Origin: Poecilobothrus nobilitatus
Taxonomy: Eukaryota > Arthropoda > Insecta > Diptera > Dolichopodidae
Assembly (NCBI GenBank): GCA_947095535.1
Contig: OX352773.1
Coordinates: 89,934,670-89,998,669, forward strand
Reading direction: 5' to 3'
Length of the DNA: 64,000 nt
Part shown: positions 46,751 to 59,409 of the stretch, piece after piece
Layout: the number at the start of each line of letters is the position of its first letter
Numbering within the stretch: the first letter of the stretch is position 1
Translations under genes and position numbers: made by a program
Notes under the pieces: generated by a model
Database searches by the model: none
What the model saw: the letters and a program-made list of their open reading frames with translations, nothing else
What the model was told of the DNA's origin: nothing

Positions 46751-47996
46751 TATGCACTGATGAATGAATGATAAGAGTATAGATGTATATTATATAGCGC
46801 CGTATTTACATACATATATGTATGTATTTTATTGTACTTATAAGAAATTATTCTATGAATGGAAGTATTTTTAAAGAAATATTGCAATGTATGGCGATAT
46901 ACTTATAAGTTATAACAATATAAATATACTATGTACGCATTAATATAATATAATATTTAAAATTATATTTACTATTTTGTACTTAGTAAATTTAATATAC
47001 ATTTACCGCTTAGTATTAAATGGTACTATAGAATATTTGAAAAAGTTTTGGATTGATCATCGTTATGTGAAATGTTAGAATCTGCTTTTGAAGAATGTAT
47101 AAACATATAGTTTGAATATATGTACAACCCATAGTAAAATATACATACAATAAATATATACTTGAGCCATATGATGTCTTAATTTACCGTTATGTGAAGC
47201 TCATATTTTGCAAAATTCTTGACTCGTTCTATTTTCCACACGGTTTAAATTAGAAACTTGTGATTTTGAGAGAAGTTAGGTCTTTGAAAATAAGTATGAG
47301 TCATTTCAGAAAATATTTTTGTATCGCCCCCCGTTTCGGAACTGTATGGGGTCAAAAACTATAAAATTCCTTATTTTTAAACAACTGTAACTTGAACACC
47401 TGTCCAAATTTTTGTGAAGTAATATACAAAAATGAAAGCTCCAACATTATATTTTTATTTCTATTAACAATTTTTCTTAATAATATAGGGTTACTTTAAA
47501 ATTGACGAAAGTGTAACTTCATTTTTCTAAATTTTTCTAACAAATTCTTTTAACGATTTTTTTGCATTTTTTTTTACTCGATAATTTGAGATTGTTGAGA
47601 ATGATGCGTAGTACAAAAAAAATTGAATATATAAAAAATATAACGGTTGCTTGAAGAATTTATATTTATATAATATTAGTATACATACTTATATAACTCA
47701 TGTTTATTTACATATCGTAGGTATATGTCACTGATGAATGAATGATATATAATACATATTTATATAGTATAAATTATTATACATTTGCCGCTTAGTATTA
47801 AATGGTGCTATAGCATATTTGGAAAAGTTTTGGATTGATGCGTTACGTGGAAGGTTAGAATCTGCTTTTGAAGAATGTATAAACATTTGGTTTGAATATA
47901 TGTACAACCCATAGTTCTAGAAATTATAAAATTCACCATCAAATCATTTTAAAATACTAAGAAATTAAAAAAATAATATTATAAGCAGAGTGACAG

Positions 47997-50900
47997 CAGG
48001 GCCGGCTCAAGACTAAATGGCGCCCTAGGCAAACTTTTTAATGGCAAACTTCCTAAATAGAGTTTAAACGTAATAAACATTTTTTTGCTTACTAAATATA
48101 ATATTTTATTAATAACTATACAAACTGATTTATAAATTATAAAAAAAATAGAAAACTTAATATATATATTAGAAAATTTTTTTCTTCGATTTTAAATCTG
48201 AAAATGTTTCGATTGATTCTTTTATATTTATTTCATTCAATATCTCATTTTCAATAGAAATAATAGCCAGTCCATTGAGCCGATCCTCTGTCATTGTTGA
48301 ACGAAGATATGTTTTTATTAATTTGAGCTTGCTAAAACTTCGTTCGCATGTTGCTACTGTAACAGGAATTGTCATTAGTATTCTCAGTGAAATATAAAGG
48401 TTTGGGAATATTATTTCCATTGATCTACTTTTTATATATTTCAAGATATCTTTAATATCTTTCTTTCCAAATCCTTCAAAATTTCTTAGTATTACTATTT
48501 CATTAAATAAATCGTTGCCGTTAATATCATCTTCTAGTATAATTTGCAGATCCTTACAGCATTTCATTAAATCTTCTCAAACAAAAATCTCCAAATTTCT
48601 TCAAAATGTTTTGGTTGAGAAAATCGCTCAGTGATTGAGGCTAAAAAATAAAAATTATGAATTTTAAATTTTTGCTGCGGATTGTTTGCGTTAATTTCAT
48701 CCTCAGCTTCATAATCAAGGGAGTTCCTTCCTTCGACTTCTGGTTTCAGTAAAATCAGCTACTACGTCAAGCTTTTCTGCAATAGCTGTAGCACTTTCGA
48801 TTGCCTTTTAGAACCCAGATATCCTATATTCTTCAAAAAACTCTGTGCAAATTCTCAGCTGATCCACGACTTGTTTGATGTTAAAATCAGAATTTTGCAT
48901 CGATTTACTAGCAACATTAATCATACTTAATATATCAAACCAAATGTTTAACAATACAATAAATTGGAAATCTTCAATGTTTTGTATTAATGAAGAAGCT
49001 TCTGATGCTGCTTACGGATCTGAAGAATGTTCAGAAATAACATTTAAAGCATCTCTAAAACCTACGGTTTGAAATAACACAGCTTTAATTGAATTAATTC
49101 TGCATTCCCATCGCGTTTCGCTTAATGGTTTTGCTGTTAAATTTGTAACATATTTCTTAAATACTCCCATCTTTGTGTGGATGAAGGAAAAATACATATA
49201 TTCTCTGTAACACGCCAAATAATGTCTTAGATACAACTGTAGAAGCAACAGCATCCCCGACCAGTAGATTTAATGAGTGGCAACCACATGGCATAAAAAA
49301 AGCGCGTGAATTATTTTGTACCATTCTAGCTTGGACACCTTTATTTTTCCCCTTCATATTTGCCCCATTATCGTAGCCTTGGCCACAACAATCGCTAAAA
49401 TTTAAATTCAATTTTTTTAGTAATAAAATTGTCTCATAAATTCCATTTCCTGTTGTATCTAATATATCTTTATAACAGATAAAATGCTCCTTAATTACCA
49501 TTGCTTCAATGTCATAAAATCGTATGGTAAACGATAACTGCTCGGTATGACTTAAATCTGGTGTGCAGTCTAGGATAATACTATAGTATTTTGCTTTACG
49601 AATACGATCCGAAATATAATTTCTAATGTTATTAGCCATTAAATTAATTAATTCATTTTGAATATTTTTTCCGCAGTAATGAGTGTGAGTTTCTTTATTC
49701 TTAACGCGACGTAAATGTTCACTTAATGTAAGATCGTATTTTCCTAGTAACTCCACCAGTCCAAGAAAATTTATATTATTTTTCTCAAACAATTTATCGT
49801 TTGTACCTCTGAATGCCAATGAATGCTTTGCTAAAAAAACTGTAATAGAAATAAGTCTGTCCATTACATTTTGTCAGTGCTGCTTTTCTCTTTGAATACC
49901 GGCTTGTAATTCCTTATCAAGCGTATTTTTACTTTGAAGGCGGAGTGTAACTTCTATCCACTTAATGTGTCTTTATGTTGCTTAGAGTTTTCATGGGATT
50001 GCAAGCAATCATATACATTCTTCCAATCATTGAATCCTGTATTTGATAATTTAGATCTTCCGAGAGAGCCAAACATTTTACATGTAAAGCAGAATACTGC
50101 ATCTTTACTTTCGGAATAAACTAGCCACTTTCTAAATAAAACTTCTCCATTACGGAGGGTTTTTGTAATACAAATTTCTGGAAAATGATCGATTGTGGTG
50201 GTTTTTAGGAAATTCTTTGAGACTAGAACAATCTGATGGTCCAATAATAATTATATGATCAATTCCACTTTTTTGTAACGGTATGGGCCATGATCCCACA
50301 TCTTTATAAAGATTATTGTTTTCTATTTCACCCTCAAAATTCAAATTACTACATATGGATTACGCACATCAATATCCAAACTATTTTCATATTCGCTTTC
50401 AATTACATTATCATCATGCACACAATTTTCATCTTGAGTTTCATTTCGCAAACTATTAACATCCTCGAAACATGAATTTAAACTATTTTCTTTCGCAACA
50501 TCATCCGTTTCAGATTCATTATATTATTAATTTCAGTAGTTCTCAAATATTTAGTAAAATAGGATGAAATTTTTGTTATTTTTTCTATTTCAATCTGTTG
50601 CTGAATCTTTCTCTTTCTATTTTCGCTTCCGCTCAACTTTTTGGACATTACTATAGAGAAGGGATTGTTAAATTAATTTTAGTTGTAAAATGGAACAATT
50701 TTTGTATGTATGTATCTTGATATTTTAATTCACTGTTGCTTGAAGAAATTTGTTAAAAACTATGTTATTATAACACTATTACTCAAAAACAAACGAATTC
50801 TCTACACAATTTTTTTTGAAATAAAAGTCATAGACATCTAGGATCTAGTTTTAAAATAATGGTAAAAATTCAAAATTTGCAAAAGCTTTCTTTTTGAATT

Positions 50901-51200
50901 GATATTTGCATACTATGATCAGAAATGTAAAATTCCCAACTTCAAAAGACTGTTATTTTATTTGACTAATGTTAACTATAATTAGTGTGATGAAGTTGTG
51001 AATTGTGATTTCTTATAAAATAATTCTCTAGTATTAAATTTCACTATTAACACCGAAGTAAAAATAAATTTTCAATAACATTTTCACAATTTTCGGTATG
51101 TTGGTTGGCATATTTAAGAAATTTCAGCACTCGATGTAATGGACGTAATTTTGGCGCCTCAGGCAAGGGCTTTCTTCGCCTGTATCTTGAGCCGGGCCTG
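47997..51200. mobile_element. hAT-superfamily transposon with target-site duplication
   Basis: Left end cagggccggctcaaga (47997-48012); right end is tcttgagccgggcctg (51185-51200), the complement with one mismatch in 16. Perfect 8-bp direct repeats agtgacag flank it (47989-47996 and 51201-51208), the hAT signature. Single copies of agtgacag occur at the corresponding place in the uninterrupted host repeats (43514-43521, and as ctgtcact at 53051-53058). Subterminal 'ggcgcc..aggcaa' motifs occur at both ends. Length 3204 bp; it carries a decayed transposase on the minus strand. Confidence 0.95.
48169..50648 (-). pseudogene. Decayed hAT transposase (ZMYM1/TTF-DUF4371 type)
   Basis: Starts MSKKLSGSENRKRKIQQQIE at 50648. 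After frameshifts it gives WPIPLQKSGIDHIIII, then a TTF-type zinc finger region (NGEVLFRKWLVYSESKDAVF, CFTCKMFG), the DUF4371 core (ITVFLAKHSLAFRG, YSIILDCTPDLSHTEQLS, GQGYDNGANMKGKNKGVQAR, CGCHSLNLLVGD), KPLSETRWECRINSIKA, and the C-terminal hAT dimerisation domain (TIPVTVATCERSFSKLKLIK, DRLNGLAIISIEN). At least five frame changes or stops between blocks make it inactive. Domain order is as in intact ZMYM1-like hAT proteins. Confidence 0.9.
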
Positions 51201-51279
51201 AGTGACAGGCTATGAACATACTAATGGTTCGTACGAGTATCTAAGAGTTGGCAAAGGCAACTGTATACTTCCTCGTTTT

Positions 51280-52983
51280 AAATGAAAATAACTCAGTATC
51301 TATTGAAGCTAGATATCTGTATAAAAAGCAGTCAGATTCAAACAGAATACGATGTAATTAACGGTTTCTCGTTTTAATTTTTTAAAATGTTTTCTTCTTA
51401 AGCTTTTCCTTTGTTTTTTTATAAAAATAAGGAATTTTCCATTGGGAGTACTTGCACTTTCTTGAATTCTATATAAATAAATTAAAAAATTATAAAATTT
51501 AATTTAGTATTAAAATTGACCGTTGAAAGCCACTTTTTGCATGATTTTTTTTTCTTCATGACTGCGGCATTCTTTTAGATAGAGACTTGAAATTTTGAGA
51601 TAAGAAAAAACTTTTATATGGTAAACGATAACGATAATAGTATAAGTTTTCTTAGGAAATTTTTTTTGTATCACCCCCTGTTAAATAACTTTAGGCTTAG
51701 AAATTGAAATTTTCCTATATTTAAACACCGGTAATTTAGGTACCTGTACAAATTTTACTTATAGCATAGATAGTTTATAGATTTTTTATTATATTAATTC
51801 TTTTTGGTAAAAGCCGTGAATTTCAAATATTACTTTTCAAAATTAAGAAAAAGGTCGTTTTTATTTTTAGATCAAATACTTATAAAAATATCATTTGTAT
51901 TTTAATAGTAAGACAAGTTGTAGGCTTTCAACAAGCGCTAATACATTAATTAATATTTTAAATTTTAATCAAAATAAAACTGAAAGAATCTACCAACAAT
52001 TAATGTTCTTTAGATACGGTTGCTTCAGAAATTCATTTTAAATTATTTTGAAGAAATTTCAGAAAAATAACAATCCATAAACTTCATTAACTTTGCTACA
52101 AATACAACAACGGTTATTAAATTTTTTATTTCAATTAAAATAAAATTTATTGGGTGCTAACAACATTTACATACATACTTTACTTACAAATTACTTTTGC
52201 TTGTAATATAATAATTTTTTTTACTTTTATTGTTGTTATTGGCAATGAAAATTGGAAAAATTTTTTTTCAAGGTTTGAGAAATTATTGACTTTACTTTTT
52301 TCGTTGTTTCTTCCCCATGGTTTTTGTTTTTTTTTTTATTGAAATGGCTGGCATTTACAATACCAACAAAAACGTGCTAATATTATTTTCTTTTCACTTT
52401 CACTCTTTTTCGATTGAAATACTTTATAATATTAATATGGTAGTTATATAAATAGGTATAGAAAAAGTACTTTGCCTGCTTCTGCTCTGTCACCTACCCA
52501 ATAAAAAAAAACAAAAAAAAAAATAAAATTGAAGAAACCGAAAACCACGATACTTTTACTTACCAAGTGGAAAAAAAAAATATTTCCAAGTCATTTAATT
52601 GAAAAAGTATGTTACAATGAATTTTTAATTTTCTTTTCTAGGCTGTTTTGGAGGACTAAAAGTCAGAAATGAAATGGTGAGGTAGAATGGAAAGGTTATT
52701 GTTCAATATACCGAAAGTTATTAAGGAATACATATTTTTTTTTTGTATTCAAAAGAATTTTTTCTTATTTCGTAAAAGATTAAAAAAAAAAATTGAATAA
52801 AATTTATTGAGAATTTAATACAAAATAATATTTAAATTGGAAATAGGTATACAATATATTTTCGACCAAATAATTTGTTATAATTCTGGGAAATTGTGTT
52901 GAAAATCAATTAGAAAATAAATTTCAAATTGGATTAAAAAAAAAGTTAAATGCTTAATAAAATCAAATAAAATTTATATTTAA
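51280..52983. other. AT-rich gap with a hairpin-repeat remnant
   Basis: About 51510-51780 resembles the body of the hairpin repeat in minus orientation ('tagatagagacttgaaattttgaga', 'ttttgtatcaccccctgtt', 'ttaaacaccggtaa'). The rest is low-complexity AT sequence without genes. Confidence 0.5.
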
Positions 52984-54600
52984 CGAGGAAGAATACAGTT
53001 GCCTTTGTCAACTCTTAGATACCCGTACGAACCGTTAGTATCTTCACAGCCTGTCACTCTGCTTACAATATTATTTTTTTTAATATTTTAGTATTTTAAA
53101 ATAATTTGGGTGAATTTTATAATTTCTAGAACTATCGGTTGTACATATATTCAAACTATATGATTATATGTACATTCTTCAAAAGCAGATTCTAACCTTT
53201 CACATTCTATAGTACCATTTAATACTAAGCGGTAAATGTATATTAAATTTACTTAGTACAAAATAGTAAATATAATTTTAAATATTATATTATATTAATG
53301 TGTACATAGTATATTTATATTGTTATAAGTATATCGCCATACATTGCAATATTTCTTTGAAAATATATCCATTCATAGAATAATTTCTTATATGTGCAAT
53401 AAAATACATATATGTTTGTATGTAAATACGGCGCTGTATAATATACATATATACTCTTATCATTCATTCACTAGTGACATATACGATATGTTAATAGACA
53501 TGATATTATATAAGTATGTGTATAATAAGTATGTATGTATATAAATATCATATAAATAAAAATTCTTCAAGCAACCGTTATGGTGTTTATTTGTTTTCAT
53601 TTTTTTGTACTACGCATTATATCTTCAACAATTTCAAATTATCGAGTAAAACAAAATGCAAAAAATTCGTTAAAGAAATTTCTTTAGAAAATTTGAAAAA
53701 ATCAAGTAACACTTTCGTCAATTATAAAGTAACCCTATATTATTAAAAAAAGTTGTTAACAGAAATAAGAGTATAATATTGAAGCTTTAATTTTTGTGTA
53801 TGTATTACTTCAAAAAAATTTTAACAGGTGTTCAAGTTACAGGTGTTTAAAAATATGAAATTTTCAGTTTTTGACCCCTTACAGCTCCTAAACGGGGGGT
53901 GATACAAAAAAAATTTCTGAAATAACTCATACTTATTTTCAAAGATCTAACTTCTGTCAAAATTCAAGTTTCCAATTTAAACCGTTTAGAAGATAGAAAG
54001 GTTCACGGATTTTACAAAATTTTAGTTTCGCATAACGGTAAATTAAGACACCGTATGCCACAAGTATATATTTATTGTATATATATTTTTAAAGCTAATA
54101 AAAGCTTTATAATAATCGTTTACCGTTTTCAGAATGAAGATGTACCTTAGATATACAACTTGTGCTATAACAATTTAAATATAGAGCTTTTTTGAACCTT
54201 TGGGGAGCTGTTGCTCTGTAACGGGTGGGGCTACAAAAAAAGCTATTAAAAATAAAATTAATATTTTTGTAACATCTATCAGCAGTTAAAATTTCATAGC
54301 TCTATTTCAAAAAAAATGTGGGGATCGAGAGGTGTTAGGTGTTCGAGAGCTACCCGAAGTTTTGGTCGGAACTCAACCAAAAAAAATAAGGAACCTACAA
54401 ATTACTCCTAGAATATTTTGTGTAAATTTCAAGATTCTAGCTTTCTTAGTTTTTGAGTTAGCGTGCTGACGGACGGACGGACGGACATGGCTCAATCAAC
54501 TTAGAATATTTTTATTTGAAGGTATATCTAGCTCGCTTATTTCGAGGTGTTACAAACGGAGGAGTAATTTTATTATACCCGATCCTATCGTACGGGTATA
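52984..54600 (+). mobile_element. Hairpin-ended non-autonomous repeat, copy D (full length)
   Basis: Starts cgaggaagaatacagttgcc, with tacccgtacg just inside (about 53020-53029), and ends in tatacccgatcctatcgtacgggtata's hairpin at 54600. 1617 bp, opposite orientation to copy A and collinear with it. A GGAC tract lies at 54468-54487. No ORF with a recognisable domain; a 76-codon frame inside is chance. This is the best reference copy of the family. Confidence 0.8.
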
Positions 54601-54756
54601 AAAATAAAATTACTAATAATTATAATATTGAATTAATGTATATGTATGTATGTATATTTGTATATGAATGTATGTATATTGTAAAATAAGAAACAGTTGA
54701 AAAGTACCAGATGTATTAAAAAATCCCAGTAACTTCTGGGGTCTTCTAATTTAAAA

Positions 54757-55322
54757 CGATGAAAAATACAGTTAACCTTGTCAACTCTTAAATACCTTAC
54801 CCGTACATACCTTTTATAGTGTTACAATATACTATCACTTGGCTTTTAGTTTTACGTAATATAATTTTTTACATATGTAAAAATAAGTAAAGGAAAAAAC
54901 CAAGGGTTTTCAATAAAAAATATTCCATAATAAGCCTCGACTCTAGAGTAAAGAGTATCTAGATATATCGAAAAATAAATTTGTTTGATTTTTTGTTTTG
55001 ATAAAAAAAAATTGTGAAAAATCAAATCGAAAAGCTTTTAACACAAACAAAAGTATAATGTTGAACCTTTTTTGTTGAAGTTTTGAAAAAAATTTGAATA
55101 GGTGCCTACTTTACAGGTGTTTCAAAATAGAATTTTCAGTTTTTGATCCGTTACAACTCCTAAAAAGGGGGGCGACCCAAAAAATAATTCTTGAAATAAC
55201 TCTTATTTCCCAAGATCTAATTCCTCTCAAAACTTCAAGCTCGTAAGTTAAACCGTTTGAAAGATAGAAGAGGTCCAAATTTTTGCAAAAAATGAGTTTC
55301 ACATAACCATATATTAAAATAT
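54757..55322 (+). mobile_element. Diverged 5' part of a hairpin repeat
   Basis: Begins 'aaaacgatgaaaaatacagtt...cttgtcaactctta' like copy D's start and includes 'taggtgcctactttacaggtgtttcaaaatag', 'ttgatccgttacaactcctaaa' and 'taaaccgtttgaaagatagaag' from the body. The hairpin end is absent. Confidence 0.6.
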
Positions 55323-55483
55323 GTACTAAATTCTAATTACACGCTTTTTATTACAACTTCTCAAAATAACAAGAAAGTAGAATGCGTTAGTCATTATCAC
55401 AATCGAGCATTTCAATATAAAATTTTTTTTTTTTTACATCCAAGATTTTGTTACAACTAACTAAATTAATATACATTAGATAT

Positions 55484-55641
55484 GATATTAATATACAAAT
55501 ACTTCATAGATTCTTGTTGCGCAAAAATGCATTATTAAGATGTACAGGTGGACATGTACAGGTGGTTAGATATTAATATACAAATACTTCATTGATTCTT
55601 GTTGCGGCAAAAATGCATTATTAAGATGTACAGGTGGACAT
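55484..55641. repeat. 85-bp tandem duplication
   Basis: The unit 'gatattaatatacaaatact...aagatgtacaggtggacatg' occurs at 55484 and 55569, differing by a few bases. It lies next to the truncated Jockey-type LINE and could be part of its flank. No coding function seen. Confidence 0.75.
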
Positions 55642-55734
55642 GTTTCCTTTCTTGTTGTAAAAGTTACATACATGTAAAGAGTTCTATACCTTGCTTGACT
55701 TTATATTTTCTATTGTCTATATACGATTTTACGA

Positions 55735-57990
55735 TCAGAAAAATTGATAAGGTAGTAAATTTTTCAATTTAAATAGGGGACCTTCATGCCATGCTTTATC
55801 GAAGGCTAGGGTAATGTTCAGAAAAGCTGCCGAACTGTATTTTTTTCCTTCGAGATCACTCCGTATATTGCTTATTATATGGTGGATTTGTTCAATCGTA
55901 GCGTGGTTTTTACGGAAACCAAATTGGTATTGCGGAATCAATTCTTTTAATTCTATCACTGGCAGCCGTCTTTTCATGAGCAATTTCTCAAATAATTGGG
56001 AGTAGGCTGATTGGGCGATAAGATTCAGGTTTATCTGAATCTTTTCCAATTTTCGGAAGCATTATTATTTGAGCTATCTTTCAATGCTTTGGAAAGTAAC
56101 ATGACCTAAGCACTCCGTTAAAAATGTACATCATGTTCTTAACATCTATCAGGTAGTTTTTTGATCATTTTTACTGTTATAAAATCATATCCAGATGATT
56201 TCTTTTTTTTAACATTCTTTTTACCTCTTATATTAAATTTATTGATTTGAGTATCCAGTTGTAAAGGCGTTTCTAAAAATTTTAATATTGCCTTATTTTC
56301 TTCTTCACTAATTTCGGTCTCATACGGTTGAAATATTGTTTGTAAATGTTTTGCAAATGTAGAAGTTTTGTCTTTATCAGTTCTTGCCCAGGTTCTGTTT
56401 TTCTTTATTATTAAAGGAACATGTTGGTTTGGTTGTTTTAGTTTTTTTTGTGGCTCTCCATAACGAATAATTTGTTACTGCAGTTGGAGTTATGTTTTGA
56501 AGATATTGCTGTAAGGCATTATTTTTAATATCATTCAACCTTTTCTTTATTTCTTTCACTAAATAAGGCCTAGTTTTCGTTTGTCCGAGGGAGCTTTAGT
56601 TCTCTGCCAAATTTTTCTGAGCTTTCTTTTACCTTCTATTTTACGTTTGACTAATATAGGACATATTTCATATTGAGCACCTTCTCTTTGTCGAGGAGTT
56701 GCATTCCAAGCTGCATCTGACAAAACTGAGTTAAACTCTTCTATTGCATCTGAAATATCTTCTGGTGTTTTAAATGCGACATTTAAGGACATTATTTTCA
56801 AGAATTTGTCTGTAAGATTCCCGATCAGTACATTTATTGTGGAGTTTCTTTTTGTTTGAGTAGTACTGTTGTTGACAGAGTGATAATAATTGGAGAATGG
56901 TCAGACGATAAATTTAAACACTTTTCAGCTTTTAATTTCAGTTTTTAATTGTTTTCCATTAATTCCTCTTGTTACGCAGAAGTCAATGTTTGGTATTTTT
57001 CTTTGATCTGTTGGCCAGTATGTTGTTCTCCAGTTGATAAGTGACTCATATTATACTCATTTGTGGCTAAACAAAGCTGTCTACCTTAATACGTAGTAGT
57101 CCTGGAGCCCCTTTGCGTGTGTTTGGTGTTGTAGTCGCCACCACCTATGAATTTGTGATCAAGGGATTTTAAAAATTCCAGATATTGGCTTTTTATTATG
57201 CTATGTTTTGGTAGACTATAAAATGCAGATATTGTAATTTTCCCAACCCAGACTTCTATTACAATGTTAGTTGCTTGTATATATTTTGTTTATTATTTTG
57301 TTTGTTTTTGATATTTCTGCACTTCATAATGCTTAATAGTATAGTAAATTCCATGTGGATGTTTAGTATCATATATTATATAGTCTTTTAATTTGAGTTG
57401 CTCTTCCTCGTAAAGTGCGCTTCCGATATAAGTAAAATATCGATTTTGTGTTGTTGAATAAATGTTTTTACTTCTTGTGAATATTGATTTAGGCCATTGG
57501 CGTTCCATAAGGCTAGTTTTAGTAGTTTGTCCATTATTTAATTTTTGAGACAAGTGTCGTAATCAAGCTAATTAATGAAGCAAGTTGTTCAGTCATGTTT
57601 TTCATTAAAATCTTTAGCTCACTTATATCGGTGTTTACGTATTGTTTGCTAGGAGTTTGATTTTGACGACACGGCATACTTTGTTTTTCTGAAGTTTCAC
57701 TTTCACTTTTATTGTGCTTTATTTTATATGAGACTTGTTTATTCATTGTCTCTAACCTTGTTTGGCTAGTAGAATCGATTTTGGGCATTTCAGAGTAAGT
57801 GTTTCTTCGTGTGACCCTTTGGGAATTATTGGTGTGATTTACTGCAGTTGCTGGAAGATTGCTGCGAAGCGAAGTGTTGAAAATTTTTTCTGCTGAAGTG
57901 CTTTATGTGGTTGCATCCTTTGCAGTTTGCTGGATGTTTTCAGTTACATAGTATACATTTCAGTTTGTAAAATATAAATTTTGAAGTCTC
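55735..57990 (-). pseudogene. 3'-truncated Jockey-type LINE (ORF1 end, EN, start of RT)
   Basis: Minus strand, right to left. ORF1 C-terminus has a zinc-knuckle remnant (KCILCN-stop-KHPANCKGC, near 57930) and a tail ending LVSKIK (57534-57788). ORF2 starts MDKLLKLALWNANGLNQYSQ at 57534 and contains KIDILLISEAHFT, GGDYNTKHTQRGSR and SSDHSPIIITLS (endonuclease), a linker (DAAWNATPRQREG), then RT with QFGFRKNHATIEQIHHII and AAFLNITLAFDKAWHEG, where the motif A Asp is Asn. Several stops and shifts. It ends after LLPYQFF, before YADD, so it is 3'-truncated, probably by deletion because LINEs usually lose the 5' end. Confidence 0.88.
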
Positions 57991-59409
57991 AATAATAGGT
58001 TTGAATTGATTTAAAAAATCTAAAGCAGATGACAAATTAATACTAACGTTATCTAATATTAGAACGTAAGAAAATTGTATAAAATGTTATACAGATCATT
58101 TTCATATTTTCGGTTTTTGGCCCATTTTTCATGGAATGCCCCAAATATAAGCTTGCATGACAAAATTGCATGAATTAAGAATAAGATTTGTGAGACTGGA
58201 TAATGCTGATAATGGCATTGACATTTCAGTGGATTAAATAACATTTTGATTTAATTTCGAAATTTACTGATGACAAAATAAAAAAAAAACAAAGTTCGAA
58301 AGTTTCATTTTTAAAGCGATCGGATTGAGAAGCAATAAACCATTATTTTCTTATTAAAATGGAAATAATGTAATTTACATTACAATTATGTCTTATTGTT
58401 TTATTCGCAAGTCATTTTGAAAGAAAATATACAATTTTATTGTGGAAGTAATAAAAGATTATCGTAATATCCCTTAACAATTAAATTATTAATTGATTAT
58501 GTCACTTGAAGACAATCGAATTTTCTTTAAATATTAAAAAAAATGTATAAAGGTGATTTTCTGACTTATATTTTGCTTTGTGTTTTATTAAAAAAATTCT
58601 TGTCATTCTTAATAAAACAAAAAATGATAATATATAATCTCTAGACAAATTCAGGTAATCATTGTGACGTAAATTGGTCCCATGACTATTTTGTACCTTG
58701 TCCTATTTTTATTTCTATAGAAAATATCCTTAATCATGTTTTTTTTTATATCAGATTAAAGTCACTGTGTTTTTAAAAAGACACTGCTAAGTTACTGATT
58801 ATATCAGTAGTCAGTACCATAGTAAATATGTATATATATATTTAATATAGATATTTATATTATATAAAGTAAGTACAAAGATAAACAGTGGACATTTTTA
58901 AAAAGATGAATAAAAAAATAATTAAAAAGTAAGGGAAGATATAAATATATTTTTTTTTATATTTTTGTTTGATTTTCTTACTTTTTTCTTATCTTTTTCT
59001 TGATCTTTTAATGTTGGTTATTTTTTCTTTTTTTATTTAATAATTTTTGTATATAATTTGCAAAATTTTGTATATGAGGTGACCCCATTATCAAGAAAAA
59101 TCTTCAAATAAATCAGGGATGCAAACTTCAATTTCTATATAAACTCCGAATTCTTGGTTTAATTATTATAAAAGTATTCTAATTTCGTAGTATTAAATCA
59201 GTTTTCAATCTTTTCTCCTTGAAAGTTTAAAGTTTATGAAGACGAGCTGCAACAAAAACTGTAAAAGAGGTTTGAAAGGAAGTAAAAAACTGTTGCTTCA
59301 TTATAGTATTATTTGGTTGGCAATTGTATTAAAAGTATTAACTGTACATATATTCGAGAATTAACATAATTCAATTCTTAAATTATCTTTCGGACATTAT
59401 TATTTAATA
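57991..59409. other. AT-rich gap, no gene seen
   Basis: May include a little more decayed ORF1 sequence near 57990-58030, but no readable domain. The remainder is low-complexity AT sequence. Confidence 0.45.

Larger units (their letters stand above)
43733..51279 (-). mobile_element. Hairpin repeat, copies B/C, hosting two nested transposons
   Basis: Host sequence runs at 43733-44446, 46751-47996 and 51201-51279, and matches copy A from its hairpin end (ccgtacgataag...ggtataataaaatt) to its other end (cgtacgagtatctaag...ttcctcg). The body is partly duplicated in tandem: the block 'gaagaatgtataaacat...tgtacaaccc' occurs near 47090 and again near 47870, with an intervening partial unit starting near 47136. 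A P-like element (44447-46750) and a hAT element (47997-51200) interrupt it. Confidence 0.75.
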
